This document shows positions 8,719 through 16,420 of a stretch of DNA of 64,000 nucleotides, piece after piece. The DNA comes from Enterobacter sp. Cy-643. Its GTDB lineage: Bacteria; Pseudomonadota; Gammaproteobacteria; Enterobacterales; Enterobacteriaceae. The first letter of the stretch is position 1, and each line of letters begins with the position of its first letter. The notes below the pieces were generated by a model. It was not told the DNA's origin, made no database searches, and saw only the letters and a program-made list of their open reading frames with translations. Both the position numbers and the translations under genes were made by a program. The stretch spans positions 62,001 through 126,000 of the forward strand of contig NZ_VWWV01000002.1 in NCBI RefSeq assembly GCF_011752815.1. The letters are read 5' to 3'.

Positions 8719-9909
8719 TCACAACTCTGCTTTACGCTCTGGCCAGGCAATACGGAAAGCGCCGTGGCCGCAGGGTTTAGCAAACAAACTCCCCTGGAAG
8801 TGGGAAATACCGGCCGCCTCGAGCCACATCCACTCTTCCGCTTGCTCAATACCCGTGGCTGAAACCGCAATTTCAAGCGAGGCGCAGCATTTGATTATGG
8901 CCTGGATAATCGCCTGCTGCGGCCCACTTTTATGAATGCCCCGAATCAGCGACGGGTTAATTTTCAGCCTTTCAGGTTGAAATTGTGCCAGCAGCTGTAG
9001 CCCAGCAAAGCCGACGCCAAAATCATCAATCGCAAGCTTGATACCGGCCGATTTAAGCTGCCTGATAGCGTCGGTAAAGGCATCCATCTGTGGCATGATT
9101 TCGCTTTCGGTAAACTCAATAACCACCTGCTCGGGAACAAACCCGTTCGCCTCAATATCCGCCAGCAGTTGTTCCACGGCGTCAGGAATCATGACCAGCG
9201 TCATCGGCAGCAGATTGATGCATAGCGTTTGCACGCCAATATTAGCGGCGTACGCTGCGGTAAAAGCGGCCTTCGCGTTCAACAGTTCAGCCTGGTAACC
9301 ATCCCCCCCTTCCTCTGGCGATGAATTAGCTTCCGTGGCTAACACCTCTACTGCCGCGACAGTACGAGCCATTGGGTCAACAATCGGTTGAAAAACTATC
9401 TTTTCATGCAGCGTTTGTGAACTTGATACCGAATGAGCCGGCGCATCGAGAATAAATTCCCACGCATCACCCGGAGGGATCTCAAAATAGTTCTCTTTTT
9501 CCGTTGATTCGATGAAGGTCCGGAAAAAACTCAAGGCTCGGTCATCGTAAGCCAGTTGATATCGGCTAGTCCCTTTTTCCAGAACGACCTGCAATACATC
9601 GTTTTTATCGTGCTCTCTTAAATCAAACAGCTCCATGCCCACTCGCCCAAAGCGGCGGGCCGGGGCGTAATCACAGAGCAATTCAACAATGTTGTGATGG
9701 CGGTCGTCTTTACAAATAGCGTGATAAACCTTCTGCACGCTCTCTTCCGGGCCTTCCAATAGTTGAAAGAAATGTCTGCCGTTGAATAGCAGGATCCCCG
9801 TCACATTAGCGTCAATATTTTTTGCATTTGCCGCGGAAACCATCGCCTCCAAAACCTCAAACGGCGTGCTGGCGTGGATGTGGCTACGGTAGATAACGGT
9901 CGTGAGCAT
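8719..9909 (-). CDS. bluF: BluF, blue-light photoreceptor with degenerate EAL domain
   Basis: A 396-residue orthologue of E. coli BluF (YcgF). Residues 1-92 are a BLUF flavin-binding domain with the photocycle tyrosine Tyr7 (MLTTVIYRSH), Asn31 and Gln49 (FNGRHFFQLLEG). The rest is an EAL-like domain. The signature position reads EVLA rather than EAL, and catalytic acidic residues seem lost, so it should not degrade c-di-GMP but bind BluR, as in E. coli. The ATG at 9909 gives the family N-terminus; the upstream extension is not used. It is transcribed toward bluR and divergently from ycgZ. Confidence 0.95.
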   Translation of the reverse strand: MLTTVIYRSHIHASTPFEVLEAMVSAANAKNIDANVTGILLFNGRHFFQLLEGPEESVQKVYHAICKDDRHHNIVELLCDYAPARRFGRVGMELFDLREHDKNDVLQVVLEKGTSRYQLAYDDRALSFFRTFIESTEKENYFEIPPGDAWEFILDAPAHSVSSSQTLHEKIVFQPIVDPMARTVAAVEVLATEANSSPEEGGDGYQAELLNAKAAFTAAYAANIGVQTLCINLLPMTLVMIPDAVEQLLADIEANGFVPEQVVIEFTESEIMPQMDAFTDAIRQLKSAGIKLAIDDFGVGFAGLQLLAQFQPERLKINPSLIRGIHKSGPQQAIIQAIIKCCASLEIAVSATGIEQAEEWMWLEAAGISHFQGSLFAKPCGHGAFRIAWPERKAEL

Positions 9910-10038
9910 GGTGGGTTCCTGCGAAAGGTTAAGGGAGTAACTTAACAGATCACTGCCCTGACGTCGCCACATACTCAACAAAGTCTAAACAACTTAACAA
10001 CATGGAATGTTTTGCTCGCCATTTACCTTTAGTCAAAA

Positions 10039-10152
10039 TGTACAATTTTACGTATCGATAAGTTGAAAACCTATAACTGCAACCAATTGATAAATAAAGA
10101 TTAGCATTTTTAGTCAAAAAATAGCAGGCAAAGTAATACACCTTTGTGTACA
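10039..10152. promoter_or_regulatory. BluR operator-like sites in the bluF-ycgZ divergent promoter region
   Basis: The 307-base AT-rich region 9910-10216 separates bluF from ycgZ. TGTACA occurs at 10039-10044 and 10147-10152; the second is 65 bases before the ycgZ start. In E. coli BluR binds this divergent region to silence the ycgZ operon. Confidence 0.55.
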
Positions 10153-10216
10153 GTTTTTATAGCAATTGCATAACTTAGTTAACATCTTGCAACGTGTGAA
10201 TTTACAGGAGCGACTT

Positions 10217-10465
10217 ATGCGACAGGACACTTTTACAGCAGGTCAGAACAGCGTAGAAAATGACATTGCGCGCTATTTCAGCCGCGTTGCACCACCGTCT
10301 CAGCAGGAAACAATGGGGCAAATTGTGCTCGAAATTCTCAGCGATGGCCGCAATCTGAACAGAAAAGCGATCTGTACGAAATTGCTCTCCCGACTCGATC
10401 GCGTTTCTGAACCGGAAGAAGAAAAGCACTATCAGGCCCTGCTGGGCATGCTTTTCACTCGCTAG
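10217..10465 (+). CDS. ycgZ: YcgZ, small two-component connector protein
   Basis: An 82-residue protein aligned with E. coli YcgZ over its core (QQET-G-IV-EIL-DGRNL-RK). In E. coli these small proteins modulate the Rcs phosphorelay and biofilm matrix genes after blue light or cold. The start at 10217 (MRQDTFTAG) follows CAGGAG, while an upstream in-frame start lacks one and would add 17 residues. First gene of the BluR-controlled ycgZ-ymgA-ariR set. Confidence 0.88.
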   Translation: MRQDTFTAGQNSVENDIARYFSRVAPPSQQETMGQIVLEILSDGRNLNRKAICTKLLSRLDRVSEPEEEKHYQALLGMLFTR

Positions 10466-10624
10466 TGAATAACCTGCCCGGAGTTCAATCAGAGTAATGC
10501 GTACGCTCCCTGGTGGGAGAGTCACCTTGAAGTATAAATGCTGAATTTTCCTCATTCTCAGACTCCGGCAAATGACTTCATGCCAGCGGTATTTACCCCC
10601 GGCGAAGAAATCAGGAGTAACGAA

Positions 10625-10903
10625 GTGAAGAGAAGCGACGATGAACAATTAACGGACGAGATTATCGGCGAAGCAGCGCTGTCGTTACTGAACAGCAACA
10701 GCGCAATTAATACCCGCGCGTTAGTTGCCAGGCTGGAAGCGATGTTTATATCGGAACAAGAAGTACGACGACGTAACGTGCTGCAGAAAATTATCGCTGA
10801 AATCGAGGGAAATATTTCCCAGAGTCTGACAGGAAAGACAGAAAAAAAAGCGCCTTCAGGCGCAGTTAAGACTCAACGACTTAACGAAAAAAATGTCCAC
10901 TAG
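10625..10903 (+). CDS. ymgA: YmgA-like small connector protein, GTG start
   Basis: A 92-residue protein. I choose the GTG at 10625 because AGGAG (10613-10617) lies at proper spacing and the resulting N-terminus MKRSDDEQ resembles YmgA MKTSDNE. The open frame continues upstream to 10538 but that part has no ribosome site and is not conserved. Central pattern IIGEAALSLL-AINTRALVARLE fits the YcgZ/YmgA/AriR fold; the C-terminal 25 residues are polar and variable. Role inferred from E. coli: modulation of Rcs signalling and biofilm. Confidence 0.75.
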   Translation: MKRSDDEQLTDEIIGEAALSLLNSNSAINTRALVARLEAMFISEQEVRRRNVLQKIIAEIEGNISQSLTGKTEKKAPSGAVKTQRLNEKNVH

Positions 10904-10934
10904 CGGCCCATGGCCAACAACTGAAAAACGGTGA

Positions 10935-11219
10935 ATGACTATGACACAGCTAATTTCTAATACCTCTGCAATGCATACCGGAATCGTAGATCACGCATTA
11001 TCCGACTTTATAAGAAGCACAGCAGACCGGCACGCGGAAGAAAATGCAGCCATCAGTCAGGCCGTCACCGCCATTCTGTCTGCCAATAAGAGCGTTTCCA
11101 ATAAAGCGATTATTATCTGGCTGGTTGACGCCCTGGAAACGACTCAGGACGTCGTCATGTGCGACGTTTATCGCAATGCTTTAGAGATTGTTGTCGGCCA
11201 TACCGTGGACGATATTTAA
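10935..11219 (+). CDS. ariR: AriR (YmgB), biofilm and acid-resistance connector protein
   Basis: A 94-residue protein whose C-terminal half (AVTAILSANKSVSNKAIIIWLVDALETT, given here only in part by its pattern AV-IL-SNKAII-L-ALETT, ending VDDI) aligns with E. coli AriR ending ADDM. AriR is a small helical dimer that represses biofilm formation and affects Rcs signalling and acid resistance. Either ATG 10935 or ATG 10941 could be the start. It closes the ycgZ operon; no ymgC follows, unlike in E. coli K-12. Confidence 0.85.
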   Translation: MTMTQLISNTSAMHTGIVDHALSDFIRSTADRHAEENAAISQAVTAILSANKSVSNKAIIIWLVDALETTQDVVMCDVYRNALEIVVGHTVDDI

Positions 11220-11236
11220 GGCGTGCGCAGACAGTT

Positions 11237-11266
11237 AAAGGCCGGCCATAACCGGCCTTTATTGTT
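11237..11266 (+). terminator. Rho-independent terminator of the ycgZ-ymgA-ariR operon
   Basis: Stem AAAGGCCGG (11237-11245) and CCGGCCTTT (11252-11260) followed by ATTGTTT, 18 bases after the ariR stop. It also lies just past the stop of the convergent acetyltransferase gene. Confidence 0.85.
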
Positions 11267-11272
11267 TCTGAA

Positions 11273-11698
11273 TTACAGCGTTTTCTTCATAAAATACCGG
11301 CTGGTGCCTTCGGGTAAACAGTCAATTTTGCCAAATTCCTCCCAGCCATGCTTGCGGTAGAAGTCCGGAGCCTGAAAACTGATGGTATATAAAAAACCAG
11401 CCACACAGCCTCGCTGGCGCCCCTCTGCTTCGAACGTCCTGAGGATCTCGCTGCCTAATCCATGCGCTCTTAACTCCGGCGGTAAATAAAAAAGATCGAT
11501 AAACAGTACGCCTAGCGACGAACGCCCCAGCATCCCGCCGACAACGCTGCCGCTATCACGATCGCGAACCACAACCGCCAGCGGTTTACGATCGTTTATC
11601 CCGCTCATCGCATCGTTAAACTCACCAAGTCCTGACTCGATTGGCAGCGAATATTCCTCGCTGATTTGATCAGAAATTTCTAGTTTGAAACCCGACAT
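11273..11698 (-). CDS. GNAT family N-acetyltransferase
   Basis: A 141-residue single-domain GNAT protein. The acetyl-CoA binding motif A is seen as LPPELRAHGLGSEIL at about residues 76-90, with a preceding strand LGVLFIDLFYL and a C-terminal PDFYRKHGWEEFG element typical of the family. Substrate unknown. Not part of the E. coli yea cluster. Confidence 0.85.
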   Translation of the reverse strand: MSGFKLEISDQISEEYSLPIESGLGEFNDAMSGINDRKPLAVVVRDRDSGSVVGGMLGRSSLGVLFIDLFYLPPELRAHGLGSEILRTFEAEGRQRGCVAGFLYTISFQAPDFYRKHGWEEFGKIDCLPEGTSRYFMKKTL

Positions 11699-11810
11699 CG
11701 CGTTCTCCGCCCAATAGTCAATCGCTGACTTTTCTTTTAAGACTGAAAAGTATTACTGTCTTTATGCACAAACTAAGAATGTAAACGGGAACATAAGTAA
11801 AGGATAGCTA

Positions 11811-12305
11811 ATGTCAAAAGGCGAAGACGTCCATCAGCAACTTATCGATTTACTCGAGCAACAGCAGGCCCGCTACCGTGTGGTAAAACATGTTGCGGCG
11901 GGGAAATGTGAAGAAGTCTCGGCGATCCGCGGCACCGAGCTTGGCCAGGGCGCCAAAGCGCTGGTCTGCAAAGTCAAAGGCAATGGCGTAAAGCTGCACG
12001 TGCTGGCGATTCTGGCGGCGGACAAGCAGGCGGATCTGAGCCTGCTGGCGCAGCATTTGGGCGGCCTGAAAGCGTCGCTGGCAAGCCCGGCGGAAGTAGA
12101 TGAGTTAACGCGATGTGTGTTTGGCGCTATCCCGCCGTTCAGCTTTCACGCACAGCTCCGGCTGGTGGCCGACCCGTCTATTTTCGCGCGTTTTTCAGAA
12201 ATTGCCTTCAATGCAGGGTTGCTGGAAAAGTCAGTGGTGATGGATACGCAGGATTATTTGCGCATTGCGCGCCCGGAGCTGGTCAATTTTCACCGCCCCG
12301 AATAG
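11811..12305 (+). CDS. yeaK: YeaK, YbaK/ProX-type aminoacyl-tRNA deacylase
   Basis: A 164-residue YbaK-domain protein closely matching E. coli YeaK, a trans-editing enzyme that hydrolyses mischarged aminoacyl-tRNA (Ser-tRNA(Thr) type activity is reported). Characteristic segments are ALVCKVKGNG, HVLAILAADKQADL, SPAEVDELT and VFGAIPPFSFH. The start ATG at 11811 follows AAAGGA. It restores synteny with the yea cluster after the bluF block and converges on yoaI. Confidence 0.95.
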   Translation: MSKGEDVHQQLIDLLEQQQARYRVVKHVAAGKCEEVSAIRGTELGQGAKALVCKVKGNGVKLHVLAILAADKQADLSLLAQHLGGLKASLASPAEVDELTRCVFGAIPPFSFHAQLRLVADPSIFARFSEIAFNAGLLEKSVVMDTQDYLRIARPELVNFHRPE

Positions 12306-12410
12306 CTACCCGAGGCGTTCGAGATAAAGGACAGACAGCACCAATACCGAAGCGATCCCGAGGAACGCGGCAGTGATGCAAATTGTGTCGAATAACGCTG
12401 GATCGCCCAT
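12306..12410 (-). CDS. yoaI: YoaI, 34-residue membrane protein
   Basis: A 34-codon frame starting MGDPALFDTICITAAF with ATG at 12408-12410 after GAGAAAAGG and ending LYLERLG at TAG 12306-12308. It is a single hydrophobic helix with the same pattern as E. coli YoaI (FxxTLIITSSFF...VLVLSVL), and it lies convergent with yeaK exactly as in E. coli. E. coli YoaI is a PhoB-regulated small inner-membrane protein reported to link phosphate stress to PhoR/PhoQ signalling. Its stop adjoins the yeaK stop without a gap. Confidence 0.9.
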   Translation of the reverse strand: MGDPALFDTICITAAFLGIASVLVLSVLYLERLG

Positions 12411-12557
12411 CCTTTTCTCCCGCAAGCCATTGCCTGCTGTCATATCGTTCAATTATTGACCGCAAAAATGACAGGATGATGAATGGCCACAGAATCGCTG
12501 TCGGCCACTCGCCAGAACAATAAAAGTTAAAAACCTCTTATTTTGCAAGGATATATC

Positions 12558-13007
12558 ATGATTTTTGACCCCACGCTGTTGATCCTTCTGGCCCTGGCGG
12601 GATTAGGTTTTGTCAGCCATAACACCACCGTCGCAGTTTCCATCCTCGTGCTGATTATTGTGCGCGTCACCCCGCTGAACACCTTCTTTCCGTGGATTGA
12701 GAAACAGGGCCTGACGGTAGGCATCATTATTCTGACTATCGGCGTGATGGCCCCGATAGCCAGCGGCACCCTGCCCGCCAGCAACCTGATCCACTCTTTC
12801 ACCCACTGGAAATCGCTGGTGGCGATTGTCGTCGGGATTGCGGTTTCATGGCTCGGCGGGCGCGGCATGACGCTGATGGGAAGCCAGCCAGGCCTGGTGG
12901 GCGGCCTGCTGGTCGGCACCGTCCTTGGCGTCGCCCTGTTCCGCGGCGTCCCCGTTGGACCGCTGATCGCCGCCGGGCTGGTCTCCCTTATTGTGGGTAA
13001 GCAGTAG
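12558..13007 (+). CDS. yeaL: YeaL, DUF441 inner-membrane protein
   Basis: A 149-residue membrane protein with at least four hydrophobic helices, nearly identical to E. coli YeaL ([49 protein letters not shown]). Function unknown. The ATG at 12558 (MIFDPTLL) matches the family. Its 3' end overlaps the convergent permease gene by 20 bases. Confidence 0.95.
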   Translation: MIFDPTLLILLALAGLGFVSHNTTVAVSILVLIIVRVTPLNTFFPWIEKQGLTVGIIILTIGVMAPIASGTLPASNLIHSFTHWKSLVAIVVGIAVSWLGGRGMTLMGSQPGLVGGLLVGTVLGVALFRGVPVGPLIAAGLVSLIVGKQ

Positions 13008-13683
13008 CCTCCTGCCGCTGCCAGCGGTGAATACGCCAGGCCAGCGCGCTGCACAGCAGGTAATAAACCAGGCCGGTAAAGATAAAAATGGCCGCCGGGT
13101 AAATTTGTACCCGGCTGTTGACCTGCCCGGCAACGGTTGTCAGCTCGGGGACATTGACGATAAACGCCAGCGACGTGTCTTTGATGAGCGAGATAAACAA
13201 CCCGGCAAACGACGGTAAAGCGTTGCGCAGCGCCTGAGGCAATAGCACCAGCCTCAGCGTTTGCCACGGCGTAAATCCGCCGGCTGTTGCCGCCTCATGT
13301 TGCCCCTTAACCAGCGCATTCAGCGCCGCCAGCGTGGTGTACATCACTGCCGCAGAGGTAAACCAGGCCAGCGCCAGCGTGACGGTTAATGGCCCCGGCA
13401 AATCACGCCCGGTAATGGCGGGCAGCAGGAAATAGAGCCAGAAAATCACAAAAATCAGCGGAATACCGCGGATCAAATCGGCCCAGATGAAAAGTACCCG
13501 GCGCACAATACCGCCGTAGCGCCAGGCGACACAGGCCAGCAATAACCCCATCCCCAGGGCAAGCACGCCAGCGCCCACGGCCATCATCAGCGTTAGCAAC
13601 ACGCCGCCCGGCTCGCCCTGAGCCATTCTTCCCCACAGCAAATAGTCGAGGTTGTCCGTAATAACCGAAACGTTAGCGATCAT
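12988..13683 (-). CDS. Polar amino acid ABC transporter permease (second subunit)
   Basis: A 231-residue inner-membrane permease of the HisMQ/GltJK type, with five or so hydrophobic segments and the ATPase-contact EAA loop ([21 protein letters not shown], given in part: [21 protein letters not shown]). It overlaps the preceding permease by 11 bases, so the two form a heterodimeric channel. The substrate is probably an acidic or polar amino acid, judging by the binding protein in the same operon. Confidence 0.9.
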   Translation of the reverse strand: MIANVSVITDNLDYLLWGRMAQGEPGGVLLTLMMAVGAGVLALGMGLLLACVAWRYGGIVRRVLFIWADLIRGIPLIFVIFWLYFLLPAITGRDLPGPLTVTLALAWFTSAAVMYTTLAALNALVKGQHEAATAGGFTPWQTLRLVLLPQALRNALPSFAGLFISLIKDTSLAFIVNVPELTTVAGQVNSRVQIYPAAIFIFTGLVYYLLCSALAWRIHRWQRQEATAYPQ

Positions 13684-14446
13684 GCTGTACCTCCGGTCTT
13701 ACGGCGCCTGCTTTTGGTGACCCGCGTCTCCCCGGAGCAAAGAGCGTAAATAGCCCGCTCATCGCCAGCCCCAGCAGCAGATAAAGCACCGTACCTGCGG
13801 CGAAAGCCGCCAATGCGTGGGCGTTATAACTTTCAATGCGGCGCACCTGGCTGGTGAGCTCGGCAAAGCCAATACCGGTTGCCAGCGAGGAGAGCTTCAT
13901 CAGATTGAGATATTGCCCGACTATCGGCTGCCACGCATTAACCACGCCCTGAGGCAGCAGCACGGAGCGGAAAAGCTGCCACTCAGAGAAGCCTTGAGAA
14001 AGCGCGGCTTCGGTTTGCCCCTTCGGCACCGCCTGCAACCCGCTGCGGATCTCCTCCACCAAAAATGCCGAGGTGAACACACCTAGCCCCCACGCCGCGC
14101 AGAGAAACTCCGGCGTCAGCCACCAGACGCCGCCGGGCAGCTGAGACCAGCTGTGGTCGTCATTAATAAAGCCGCGCCAGCTCTGCGGCAGCGCGTTCCA
14201 CGCGGCGAAATACCAGAAAAGTAGCTGTACCAGCAAAGGCGTATTGCGAAAAAGGGAGATCCAGCTTGCCGTGAAATAGCGTCCTGCCCGACCACCGGCG
14301 AGCCGAAGCCCCAGCAGCAGCACGGCAAACAGGGTAGCGATAATTATCCCGGCAAACGTCACCCACGCGGTGGTCAGCAAACCGGAGATCAGCCAGGCTC
14401 GCGGGGCTCCACTTAACACCCCCGCCCAGTCAAAGTAGCTGTTCAT
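13673..14446 (-). CDS. Polar amino acid ABC transporter permease (first subunit)
   Basis: A 257-residue permease like GltJ: N-terminal YFDWAGVLSG, long hydrophobic helices, the EAA loop TEAALSQGFSEWQLFR-VLLPQG, and a late periplasmic segment LSSLATGIGFAELTSQ. It pairs with the downstream permease and overlaps the upstream ATPase by four bases (ATGA), indicating coupled translation. Confidence 0.9.
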   Translation of the reverse strand: MNSYFDWAGVLSGAPRAWLISGLLTTAWVTFAGIIIATLFAVLLLGLRLAGGRAGRYFTASWISLFRNTPLLVQLLFWYFAAWNALPQSWRGFINDDHSWSQLPGGVWWLTPEFLCAAWGLGVFTSAFLVEEIRSGLQAVPKGQTEAALSQGFSEWQLFRSVLLPQGVVNAWQPIVGQYLNLMKLSSLATGIGFAELTSQVRRIESYNAHALAAFAAGTVLYLLLGLAMSGLFTLFAPGRRGSPKAGAVRPEVQHDR

Positions 14447-15267
14447 GACTCATCCCTGGCATCGGCATGCAGCGGGTCGAGTACTTTTTGCAGAAAGCGA
14501 CGGGCGCGGGGATGCTGCGGCGAGCGGAAAAACTGCGCCGGGGCCGCCTGCTCCAGAATAGCCCCGCCGTCAATGAACACCACTCGGTCGGCAATTTCAC
14601 GCGCGAACTGCATCTCATGTGTGACCACAATCATGGTAATGCCGCTGTGGGCGAGATCCTTCATCACCTGCAGAACTTCACCAACCATCTCCGGGTCGAG
14701 GGCCGAAGTCGGTTCGTCAAACAGGATAATTTGCGGCGATGACGCCAGCGCTCTGGCAATCGCCACGCGCTGCTGCTGCCCGCCGGAAAGCTGTGCCGGA
14801 TAATGCCGCGCTTTTTCGGCGAGGCCGACCCGGGCGAGCAGCGCCAAAGCCTGCTGATGCGCCTCCTCCCGCTTCCAGCCGTGAACGTGGGTTAGCGACA
14901 GCGTAATGTTTTGCTCCGCCGTGAGATGAGCGTAAAGGTTGAACTGCTGAAAAACGAAACCGATCCGGCTTCGCAGGCGGCGCAGCGTCCTGTTATTCAG
15001 CGCTCGCGTGGATTTGCCATCGATAAAAATATCGCCATCGCTGAGGGTTTCCAGCTGGTTAATGAGCCTTATCAGGGTGGATTTCCCCGAACCGGACGGG
15101 CCGCAAATCGCCACCACTTCTCCGGCCGCGATGGTCAGGTCTATCTCGCGCAGGACGGCAGTTTCACCATAATGTTTACTCGCTTTGCGAAACTCAACGC
15201 TGGCGGACTGCAGATGCAAAAAATCCGCAGCCGAAGCTGCGGACAAATGAGGTGGTCGTTTCAACAT
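14443..15267 (-). CDS. Polar amino acid ABC transporter ATP-binding protein
   Basis: A 274-residue ATPase of the GlnQ/GltL group. Walker A GPSGSGKST, Q-loop FQQFNLY, signature LSGGQQQR, Walker B IILFDEPTSALDP and the switch histidine VVTHEM are all intact. Compared with GltL it has about 25 extra N-terminal residues, so a later start is possible. Its ATG follows the binding-protein stop by one base. Confidence 0.93.
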   Translation of the reverse strand: MLKRPPHLSAASAADFLHLQSASVEFRKASKHYGETAVLREIDLTIAAGEVVAICGPSGSGKSTLIRLINQLETLSDGDIFIDGKSTRALNNRTLRRLRSRIGFVFQQFNLYAHLTAEQNITLSLTHVHGWKREEAHQQALALLARVGLAEKARHYPAQLSGGQQQRVAIARALASSPQIILFDEPTSALDPEMVGEVLQVMKDLAHSGITMIVVTHEMQFAREIADRVVFIDGGAILEQAAPAQFFRSPQHPRARRFLQKVLDPLHADARDES

Positions 15268-15268
15268 G

Positions 15269-16126
15269 TTATTTGGCTACAATTTTAAAGCTGCGCGGCT
15301 GCGGGGTTTTGCTGTCGGAGCCAAACCAGGCGCTGTAGATTTGCTCTGCCTGGCCACTTTGTTCCAGCTTCACCAGCTCGTCGTTAACCGCTTTCAAAAG
15401 GCCAGGCTCCCCTTTTTTCACGCCAACGCCAATCTCTTCCTTGCTCAGCAAGTCCGGCAGAATTTTAAACTTCGCCTTATCCGGCGCTTCGGCCAGCAGC
15501 CCGGCAAGAATAGTGCTGTCCTGAGTGATTGCCTGGACGTTACCGTTGCGCAGCGCGGTAAAAGCCAGCGGGATATCATCATAAGAAAGCACTCGAATTG
15601 ACGGGAAACGCTGCACCAGCGCCTGTTCTCCGGTGGTGCCTTTCACCGCACCCACGCGCCCTTTCGCGTAATCCTCCAGCTTATCCGGCCCGGAAGCCGG
15701 GACCAGGAACTGCTGCCCGGTCACAAAATAAGGGGTAGAGAAATCCACCACCTGGGCGCGTTCCGGCGTAATCGTGATGTCCGCGACGATAAGGTCGACC
15801 TTACCGGACTGCAGGAGCGGAATACGGTTCGCCGGGTTGGTGGCCACCAGCTCAAGCTTAACGCCTAAGGATTTAGCCAGTGCTTTTGCGAAATCAACGT
15901 CATAGCCCACGATATCGTGCGTTTTAGCATCTATAGAGCCAAAAGGTGGATTTGCGTCAAAAGTGGCCACTTTAACCACGCCCGCTTTTTTAATATCCGC
16001 CAGCTGGTCTGCGTGAACCGCGGCGGAGGCCAGGCCGGACAGGGCCAGAACCAAAGCAGAGAGCGTTAATGTCCGTTGCGCTGTTGTGTGTGAAGTTGTG
16101 TGCGTTAAAGCCTTTACCTGTGCCAT
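15269..16126 (-). CDS. Periplasmic amino acid-binding protein (SBP family 3)
   Basis: A 285-residue solute-binding protein with a long signal peptide (residues 1 to about 39, LSGLASAAVHA|DQ). The body shows the family 3 signatures GYDVDFAKALAKSLG, ADITITPERAQVVDFSTPY and GTTGEQALVQRFP. The ligand cannot be read directly; the motif set is glutamate/aspartate or cystine-like. It is the promoter-proximal gene of a four-gene importer operon (binding protein, ATPase, two permeases) inserted between yeaL and nimR relative to E. coli. Confidence 0.92.
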   Translation of the reverse strand: MAQVKALTHTTSHTTAQRTLTLSALVLALSGLASAAVHADQLADIKKAGVVKVATFDANPPFGSIDAKTHDIVGYDVDFAKALAKSLGVKLELVATNPANRIPLLQSGKVDLIVADITITPERAQVVDFSTPYFVTGQQFLVPASGPDKLEDYAKGRVGAVKGTTGEQALVQRFPSIRVLSYDDIPLAFTALRNGNVQAITQDSTILAGLLAEAPDKAKFKILPDLLSKEEIGVGVKKGEPGLLKAVNDELVKLEQSGQAEQIYSAWFGSDSKTPQPRSFKIVAK

Positions 16127-16366
16127 TGATTTTCCTTGTTATCCCGTCTGTGAGCGAGCTATGCCTTTACGCTCGCACAAGCGCCTCCCCCTCGCCAATG
16201 CTTAATCCTGCATTGCATATGCAGAAAACATATTAGTTAATCCTGGGTTAAATCTTTTACTTATAGATTTAACAAATAATTAAGTTAAGTGATTATTTTA
16301 AAAATAAAAAATTGGCAATTTATGGCGTAAATTTGTGACTCACCCGCTAGTTTTCAGATCTGGTGA

Positions 16367-16394
16367 AAAAGTTTCCCTTCTCCTGGGCCGATAA
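16367..16394 (+). promoter_or_regulatory. Sigma-28 (FliA) promoter of the chemoreceptor gene
   Basis: AAAAGTTT (16367-16374), 12 bases, then GCCGATAA (16387-16394), compared with the flagellar class 3 consensus TAAAGTTT-N11-GCCGATAA. The -10 element is perfect and ends 26 bases before the ATG at 16421, which has its own AGGAGAGG site. This makes the gene part of the flagellar regulon. The remaining AT-rich region 16127-16366 presumably holds the divergent ABC operon promoter. Confidence 0.8.
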
Positions 16395-16420
16395 GCTTTT
16401 CAAATAATAGGAGAGGCAAA

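Noticed and set aside
10538-10624. N-terminal extension of YmgA
   Set aside because: The frame is open, but the AGGAG site and similarity to YmgA place the start at the GTG at 10625.
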